This document shows positions 58,994 to 64,000 of a DNA stretch of 64,000 nucleotides, piece by piece. A program made the translations under genes and the position numbers. The stretch is from JAAFHI01 sp039793685 (GTDB lineage: Bacteria; Acidobacteriota; Blastocatellia; Chloracidobacteriales; Chloracidobacteriaceae), in the NCBI GenBank assembly GCA_039793685.1, contig JBDRAL010000003.1, positions 1 through 64,000 on the forward strand. Reading direction: 5' to 3'. Position 1 is the stretch's first letter; every line of letters begins with the position of its first letter. The notes under the pieces are model-generated. The model was not told the DNA's origin and did no database searches. It saw only the letters and a list, made by a program, of their open reading frames with translations.

Positions 58994-59581
58994 TCACTTC
59001 CCTACCTCTCCGGCGGAAATGACCTGAATCGTCGTTTTCTGTCCCTGACCCGACTTCGGAATCATGGACTCCGAGATGCTCACGGAAATGGTCTGTTCGC
59101 CTTTTTCCCATTGTGTCGGCAGTCCCGGTTGAGTAGCCACGGGCGTCCATCCGGCGTTACGGAGTTGTCCCTCGTAAAACGACACGACATCGGTTGCCTT
59201 CACCTCGGTCGCAAAGCTGTACACGACCAACCCATTTGAATATCGCCGGCCGGTGAGTTTTGAACCTGGATAAACCGGAATCCAGGTGGGTACGTCGGCG
59301 AACTGATCACCCGGCGGCGCAGGCGCGGGCGGCGCGGTTTGCGTCGGGGGCGGGGGCGTCGAAGCGGGAGGCGTTGACGGCGGCGCGGGCGTGGAAGCAG
59401 GTGCTGGGGGCGTGGTGGCCGGTGGTTGCGTCGCGGGCGGAGGCGGCTGCGTTACCGGCGGCGCGGCCTTCGCGAACGGCGATCCCGACGGAAACCATTC
59501 CAGCCATTGACGATGTGCGAGTACGCCGAGGACCATCCCGAGCAACACACCGATAAAAAGACTGACGAGAATTTTTCGCAT
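58994..59581 (-). CDS. Membrane-anchored protein with Pro/Thr-rich linker
   Basis: The 195-residue product has a membrane segment at about 5-23, a Pro/Ala/Thr-rich linker (about 38-92) and a C-terminal domain beginning VPTWIPVYPGSKLTG and including VVSFYEGQLRNAGWTP. This last domain occurs, by my recollection, in several uncharacterised exported proteins of environmental bacteria. It would face the periplasm. It stands between the HNH gene and the desaturase gene on the same strand. Confidence 0.7.
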   Translation of the reverse strand: MRKILVSLFIGVLLGMVLGVLAHRQWLEWFPSGSPFAKAAPPVTQPPPPATQPPATTPPAPASTPAPPSTPPASTPPPPTQTAPPAPAPPGDQFADVPTWIPVYPGSKLTGRRYSNGLVVYSFATEVKATDVVSFYEGQLRNAGWTPVATQPGLPTQWEKGEQTISVSISESMIPKSGQGQKTTIQVISAGEVGK

Positions 59582-59657
59582 TCGAAATCCGCCTGATGGT
59601 GGAAATTTTGGGATCAGTTAGAAGACGGAAGTGCTGGCTTCAAACAGGATGAATGCC

Positions 59658-60092
59658 CTAACCGGAAATATTTGGGGGATGCAGCCCGTTGTCGTAAAGC
59701 AATTTTCTCAAGTTGACGAGTCCGATCCGATTCAGCCTGAGTGCCTGAACTGTCGCCCGTCCGATTGAGGTCATGCCAATAATCTCGGAACAATCCGAAT
59801 TCCAGGTAAAGTGCATTGCCCACCGCTCGCGGCGTGGATTGAAAAGGCTGACAATCACTCCGGAAAGAGGGTCCACGGCTTCCATTCTGGCCCCTTTGAA
59901 ACTGTTGCATCCCTGGCAGGCCAAAGCCAGGTTACCTGGTTCCGTTTCTCCGGCCTGGGATTCAGGTCGAACATGCTCGACCGTCATGGCATCAGGAATG
60001 AAATCCCCACGACACAGGCAATACTCACAACAGCCCGCCGCCCGTTCTTGGACGAAACGACGCAAAGCAACTGGAACGTAGGTTTCAGACAT
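59658..60092 (-). CDS. HNH endonuclease
   Basis: The ATG at 60092 overlaps the upstream gene's stop by eight bases. The 144-residue product has the HNH/zinc core: CEYC (22-25), VEH with His40, EPGNLAL with Asn54, and ACQGCN (58-63). Downstream is SLFNPRRERWAMHF and IIGMTSIGRATV, a pattern of small HNH proteins common in cyanobacteria and other environmental bacteria. It is coupled to the small helical protein before it. Confidence 0.88.
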   Translation of the reverse strand: MSETYVPVALRRFVQERAAGCCEYCLCRGDFIPDAMTVEHVRPESQAGETEPGNLALACQGCNSFKGARMEAVDPLSGVIVSLFNPRRERWAMHFTWNSDCSEIIGMTSIGRATVQALRLNRIGLVNLRKLLYDNGLHPPNISG

Positions 60093-60480
60093 TTTCCGGA
60101 AATTGAATGCCAAGTTGGGTCATGACTTCCGGAAGCGTTGTTCCACGAAGTTTTGCCAGCGCCGCGACAGCCGTCATTCGCTCAACGTGCAGTTTCTCCC
60201 GAAATTCAGTTAATTCCAGTAGTTCCTGATAGCCCTCAGGCGAAATCACTTCGGAGGCGAAGGCTTTCCTGAGTTCCCGGAAGCGCTGTTCGACTTCCGG
60301 CGGGGCCGAAGCGTTGATGACTTCCAGAAGATGAAGCTCCTCATCAGGCAGACGAGTAAACAGCTTCGACGCGCGGGCGGAAACCGCTTCCCCGACGACT
60401 TTTTCCAAGTCATCGACATTCATTTGTCGAACCGCCGCCAGAACCTGCTCGGTTGTCGGAATAGCCTGATTGGGTTCCAT
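60085..60480 (-). CDS. Small helical protein paired with the HNH endonuclease
   Basis: GGAGGT lies six bases before the ATG at 60480. The 131-residue all-helical product has the pattern DEELHLLEVINASAPPEVE, FASEVISPEGYQELLELTE and LAKLRGTTLPEVMTQLGI. I recall the same pattern in a small family that often stands just upstream of HNH genes. It has no obvious DNA-binding or catalytic motif. Pairing and overlap suggest a functional unit, perhaps like a toxin-antitoxin or a nuclease with its modulator. Confidence 0.82.
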   Translation of the reverse strand: MEPNQAIPTTEQVLAAVRQMNVDDLEKVVGEAVSARASKLFTRLPDEELHLLEVINASAPPEVEQRFRELRKAFASEVISPEGYQELLELTEFREKLHVERMTAVAALAKLRGTTLPEVMTQLGIQFPENV

Positions 60481-60841
60481 GAGATACCTCCGCGTTTCGA
60501 ATGCCCGTTCGTTCAAACTTTTGAGCCTGATTGTATTCCGGCAACTTTCACCCGGACTACCTTTTCTTTCCCCGTTCATCTTCCGCAGGAATATGGAGCC
60601 TTGTGTCATGAACGGCAACCGAGTTCCGGCTTCTTTTTTTGCGGTAAAACGTTTTTCCAATCGGCAAAACCGGATTTCTAATCGTTTCACGGTTGCCTCA
60701 GTTCGTTTTACAACGGCCTCAGCTCAAAAATTTCAGTCCAGTTCAGGAAATTTACATCCCGAAATGAAAAACCCATCCCGCGCGGGGATGGGTCCGGAAG
60801 TTTGAAGTTCGTTTGAAAGGCCGGTGAAGGGCGAATCGGAA
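60481..60841. other. 361-bp gap between the HNH pair and dabA
   Basis: It holds the dabA terminator (60764-60795). The frame of the small protein stays open upstream of its ATG, but with unlikely composition (basic, Cys and Phe). I see no gene in the remainder. Confidence 0.5.
60764..60795 (-). terminator. Intrinsic terminator of dabA
   Basis: ACCCATCCC (60771-60779) pairs with GGGATGGGT (60785-60793) around a 5-nt loop. On the minus strand the stem is followed by TTTTTC. It lies about 49 bp after the dabA stop. Confidence 0.9.
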
Positions 60842-63295
60842 TCAGGCGGCGGCGAGAAGTTTCCAGCCGTCCGCGCGGTACTGCTCGACGTCGCCCCGCT
60901 CGGGGTCGATTCGCATCAGCGAAAGCCACTCGTTTTCAATCAACTGACGGACAAGCGCGTGCTTCCGGATGACGCCTTCGATGCCCTCGCGCGGCGCTTC
61001 GATGAAGACGGCGAGGCGTTGCGGCGTGTGCAGCCATTTTTCCCCGTCGTGCAGCGACTGCATCGACAGCCCGACCCGCAGGTCGCCGCCGTTCCCCTCG
61101 AACACCCCGATGCGTCCGCCGACGACGTTGTGAAGAACCTTGTTCCCGCTTCCGTAGCGGCGGTTGTCTACGGTCGAGGCGTAGTACTGCATGTTGATCC
61201 AGTTGGTGACCACCATCGGCGCGGTCATGATCAGTTCGAGAATCGAACAGTCTTTATCCGCCTTCCAGTCGTAGTCGTGGAGGAACGAACGACCGCCGAG
61301 GTTGATGTTTTTCGTCCGGTGGCGCGGCGCGACGATGAACGCGGCGTTGTCGGCCAACCCCCATTCGGGCCGCGTCTGGCTCCAGTCGGCGGAGCGGGTT
61401 TTCACTGACTTGAACAGCGCCTCGGGGCGGTCAGCGAGTTCCGCCAGCCCCAGCGCGGGGGCGCGTTCGGCGCGGGCGCGGCGTCCGGCGGCGTCAAGTT
61501 TTTCCCGCAGCTTCACAAGATCGTCCGCGTGGGTCGGCGGAAGCAGATCCGTGTCGTACAGTTCAATCACGTCCGTGGTCGTGTTGTGGAGCGCGGCGAG
61601 GAAGAACGTGTCCTCCGGAACGCTGAAGTTTCGGGCGACGAGGCCGCGACGAACGGATGGCTCGTTGAGCAGCGCGGCAAGCGCGCGGGCGTTGACTTCG
61701 CCGGTCTGTCCGCAGCACGCGCCGCAGTCGAGGCCCGCCGCGTGCGGATTGTTGGCGCTGGTGCTTCCGTGTCCGGCGAGCATCACCAACCGGGCGAAAC
61801 CGGCGGTCAGCCCCATCGCCTTGAGGACTTTTTCGGCCAGATTGATTTTGGTTTCGATGTCGTCGCCGAGCGACAGCACCTTTCGCAGCCGGACGCCGTT
61901 CCCGAGTCCCTCGTGGTCGGGCGACGCGGGCGTTTTTTGCCCGAATGCCAGACTGCGACCGATCAGGCTCGTGGCGTAACCGAGTCCGAGCGTTTCGACC
62001 AGCGCGAACGCCGAGCCGGGCATGCGCTTGAACGGGAGTTTCGATTTGGCCTGCACCAGCCGGTTTTCGCGGGCGGCGGCGGTTTTCTGGTCGCCGTGGG
62101 CGTGACCGGAGGTATCGGTGACGCACATCGCGGGCGCGAGCAGGCCCGGCAGCTGCGGACGGCGAAATTCCGTCCCGAGCGGGGCGTATTCAATCGGAAG
62201 TCCGAAGAAACCGGCGAACCCGAGGGTTTGAACGTCCGGCGCGACCGCTTCGAACGCCCTCCGGAAAACTTCCGAGCGAACGTCAATGCAGAACGCGGCC
62301 TGCACGGCGGGCGTGGCGGAACCCGACGGTTTCGCGGCGGGCACGGCGGCGAGTTCGGCGGCGAGTTTCGTCCGGTAGGCGATTTCGAGCGCCCGCTGAT
62401 AGACGCTTTCCCAACGCGGTCCGGTTTCAAACGGATTCCGAACCGATGCTTTCAACCGACTCTGCCATTGCGCCCAGACTGACCCGGTTTCCCGGCCACC
62501 GTCATCCAGCAGGAATTCCCAGGCCAGGCGAATCGCCAGCACATCGACGATGTCGGAATTGTCTCCGCCTTCGAGTCGCGCCTGCCAGCGCAGATAGGCA
62601 CCCCACGCCGCCCAGCCGTTCACCCTCAGAAGGACCGCCGTCAGAAATTCCGGGACTTCCGATGCCGGCACGGCGAGCCGGTCCAAAACGAACCGGATGG
62701 CCTCGCGGCTGTCCTCCGGCAATCGGGAGACCCGTTCGGCGACTTCCGGGGCCTTCATCAGCAGGGCGATGCCCCGGTCGTGGCGAATGGTCTCCCGCCA
62801 CCCCGCAAAGAGCGTTTCATCATGAACCAGATGCCAGTCGGCCTGATCTTCATCGAAGTACGCGCCGCAAAACTGGCTGATTTCGTGCGTAATCGTGTCG
62901 CGCCACGCCGGTTCGCGGGTCAGGTCGCGGCGGGTGTCGAGAATGTCGGAGAGAAGCGGAAAGGTGGCCGTAGGCATCGGCTGGTCATCCAGACCGGCCA
63001 GCGCGGAGGATTCCTCCCGTTCCAGCCCCGCTTCGGCGAGCGCCTGCCGGAGATGAGCGAGTTCAAACCGCTTTTCGCGGAAGGCGCGGGCGTAAAACTC
63101 GCGCGGCATGAACATGGTCGTTCCGGAAAGCCAGCCAAGACGATCGGCGACTTCGTCGAACGGACGGTCCACCCATCCCCAGTACGGGTTGACTGCGATG
63201 AAACGGTCCAGCGGCCAGGTCGGGGCGATTTTTCCGCAGGCGGCGTCAATCGCTTCCTGAAGTGCGGTCGGATTCACAATTTCGGTGGTTTTCAT
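60842..63295 (-). CDS. dabA: DabA (DUF2309) subunit of a DAB inorganic-carbon system
   Basis: DabA is the beta-carbonic-anhydrase-like part of a membrane complex that hydrates CO2 to bicarbonate in the cytoplasm, driven by the cation gradient through DabB. The 817-residue product has the zinc and active-site residues: Cys and Asp in FCIDVRSEVFRRAF (near 335), His in AGHGSTSANNP (near 507) and Cys in LDCGACCGQ (near 522). Its start overlaps the dabB stop as ATGA. The strong terminator downstream makes dabB-dabA a compact operon. It is a close match to the family in length and motif order. Confidence 0.93.
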   Translation of the reverse strand: MKTTEIVNPTALQEAIDAACGKIAPTWPLDRFIAVNPYWGWVDRPFDEVADRLGWLSGTTMFMPREFYARAFREKRFELAHLRQALAEAGLEREESSALAGLDDQPMPTATFPLLSDILDTRRDLTREPAWRDTITHEISQFCGAYFDEDQADWHLVHDETLFAGWRETIRHDRGIALLMKAPEVAERVSRLPEDSREAIRFVLDRLAVPASEVPEFLTAVLLRVNGWAAWGAYLRWQARLEGGDNSDIVDVLAIRLAWEFLLDDGGRETGSVWAQWQSRLKASVRNPFETGPRWESVYQRALEIAYRTKLAAELAAVPAAKPSGSATPAVQAAFCIDVRSEVFRRAFEAVAPDVQTLGFAGFFGLPIEYAPLGTEFRRPQLPGLLAPAMCVTDTSGHAHGDQKTAAARENRLVQAKSKLPFKRMPGSAFALVETLGLGYATSLIGRSLAFGQKTPASPDHEGLGNGVRLRKVLSLGDDIETKINLAEKVLKAMGLTAGFARLVMLAGHGSTSANNPHAAGLDCGACCGQTGEVNARALAALLNEPSVRRGLVARNFSVPEDTFFLAALHNTTTDVIELYDTDLLPPTHADDLVKLREKLDAAGRRARAERAPALGLAELADRPEALFKSVKTRSADWSQTRPEWGLADNAAFIVAPRHRTKNINLGGRSFLHDYDWKADKDCSILELIMTAPMVVTNWINMQYYASTVDNRRYGSGNKVLHNVVGGRIGVFEGNGGDLRVGLSMQSLHDGEKWLHTPQRLAVFIEAPREGIEGVIRKHALVRQLIENEWLSLMRIDPERGDVEQYRADGWKLLAAA

Positions 63296-64000
63296 GCGGT
63301 TTCTCCCGAAAGGCTGTTCAGCGTGGACGTTTTGGGCATTTCCGGCAGGCGAACCGGCCACAGGCGGAAGGCGAGTCGGGTAAAGCGTTCATCGAGGTAA
63401 AACCCGTAGTAGGCCCACGGATAGAGCGTTTTCGAAACCCGGCCGAGCGGATAGGCCAACAACCACGTCTGCGTCAGGTAGAGCAGACCGAACGCGGCGG
63501 CGGACCAGACGACGAGCCACTGACTGACGCCCGCTTCGGCAACGACGCCGCCGAAGATCCGGTGCCAGACGCCGTAAAGCACGACCAGCCCCGCCGAAAA
63601 CAGCATTCCCTTGACCACCAGCGCCGGTTTTCCGGGTTCGCCCCACCAGAGCGGCGCGACGCCGAGGCCGACGATGAACAGCGCCAGCCACGGAATCGGA
63701 TGTGAACCAAGCCAGTTCACGGCAAGAAAATTCAACCCGAACGCCATCCCGACGGCCAGCGCCGCCGACACGAGCCGCCAGACCAGAACCGGCCCGGCAG
63801 GAACGGCCTTCGCGGAAGGCATCATCCGGCGGCGGAGCGTGTCGGTGACGGCCTCGCCCGCCGTCAGGAAGGAATAGGCTTTGTAAAGCGAGTGCGCGAG
63901 CAGGTGGAGGAAGGCGATTTCATACAACCCGAGGCCGCATTCCATCAGCATGAAGCCCATTTGCGCGCAGGTGGACCACGCCAGCCGGACCTTGACGCTG
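63292..64000 (-). CDS. dabB: DabB (NuoL-like) membrane subunit, partial at right edge
   Basis: The frame runs off the window, so only the last 236 residues are seen. The most N-terminal visible part, KVRLAWSTCAQMGFMLMECGLG, matches the ion-translocating antiporter-like subunits (NuoL/MrpA family), with LHLLAHSLYKAYSFL nearby. Several more membrane segments follow. It would supply the cation gradient coupling for DabA. The stop codon overlaps dabA. Confidence 0.9.
   Translation of the reverse strand, partial: SVKVRLAWSTCAQMGFMLMECGLGLYEIAFLHLLAHSLYKAYSFLTAGEAVTDTLRRRMMPSAKAVPAGPVLVWRLVSAALAVGMAFGLNFLAVNWLGSHPIPWLALFIVGLGVAPLWWGEPGKPALVVKGMLFSAGLVVLYGVWHRIFGGVVAEAGVSQWLVVWSAAAFGLLYLTQTWLLAYPLGRVSKTLYPWAYYGFYLDERFTRLAFRLWPVRLPEMPKTSTLNSLSGETA

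Overview
The window is about 64 kb of GC-rich bacterial chromosome, densely coded on both strands, with no rRNA, tRNA, prophage, transposase or CRISPR array that I can support. A 993-residue TonB-dependent receptor with an N-terminal carboxypeptidase-regulatory-like domain, the many two-component proteins and the general gene mix suggest an Acidobacteriota-like organism. A minority of genes (a DUF6335-like protein, a small protein/HNH pair, a CrtP/CrtQ-type carotene desaturase) remind me of cyanobacterial families. The taxonomic guess is inference from remembered family distributions, not a search result.

Layout. 0.2-9 kb: a lipoprotein and membrane-protein pair, an M23 murein peptidase, a receiver-histidine kinase, NAD kinase, a DnaC-like ATPase, cytidine deaminase, a PlsC acyltransferase coupled to a two-receiver/DUF4388 regulator. 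9-20 kb: yraN-purN, a sensor kinase/OmpR regulator pair, folE, asnS, an exported protein, recF-gyrB and hemB. 20-33 kb: a DinB-like protein, a D-Ala-D-Ala carboxypeptidase, hydroxyacyl-CoA dehydrogenase, a LysW-like zinc ribbon with a poly-Asp tail, accA, bluB, exported SIMPL and PepSY-like proteins, an alpha/beta hydrolase, an ECF sigma factor with a membrane partner, and mccB. 33-50 kb: ilvA, a 1075-residue hybrid kinase, two MFS transporters, cobQ, the TonB receptor, a GNAT enzyme, an M50B-like membrane protease and several unknowns. 50-64 kb: acyl-CoA dehydrogenase, a three-gene operon ending in a divergent two-domain oxidoreductase, a SpoIIE-type phosphatase, the carotene desaturase, the HNH pair, and dabA with the end of dabB (DAB inorganic-carbon accumulation), which runs off the right edge.

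Functional links. accA, mccB, hbd and the acyl-CoA dehydrogenase indicate acyl-CoA and branched-chain acid metabolism, though they are scattered. bluB and cobQ indicate cobamide synthesis. DabA/DabB would supply bicarbonate to carboxylases.

The most unusual feature is not a gene. At least ten intergenic spots carry short tandem arrays whose units are almost always exactly 7 bp (8 bp in two places). The unit sequences belong to several unrelated families. The arrays start at, or contain, the stop codon of a gene or abut the next start codon, and many have an inverted partner array 60-200 bp away, so the transcript could fold back. One such array lies inside the recF reading frame. I regard this set as the best candidate for an under-described system in the window.
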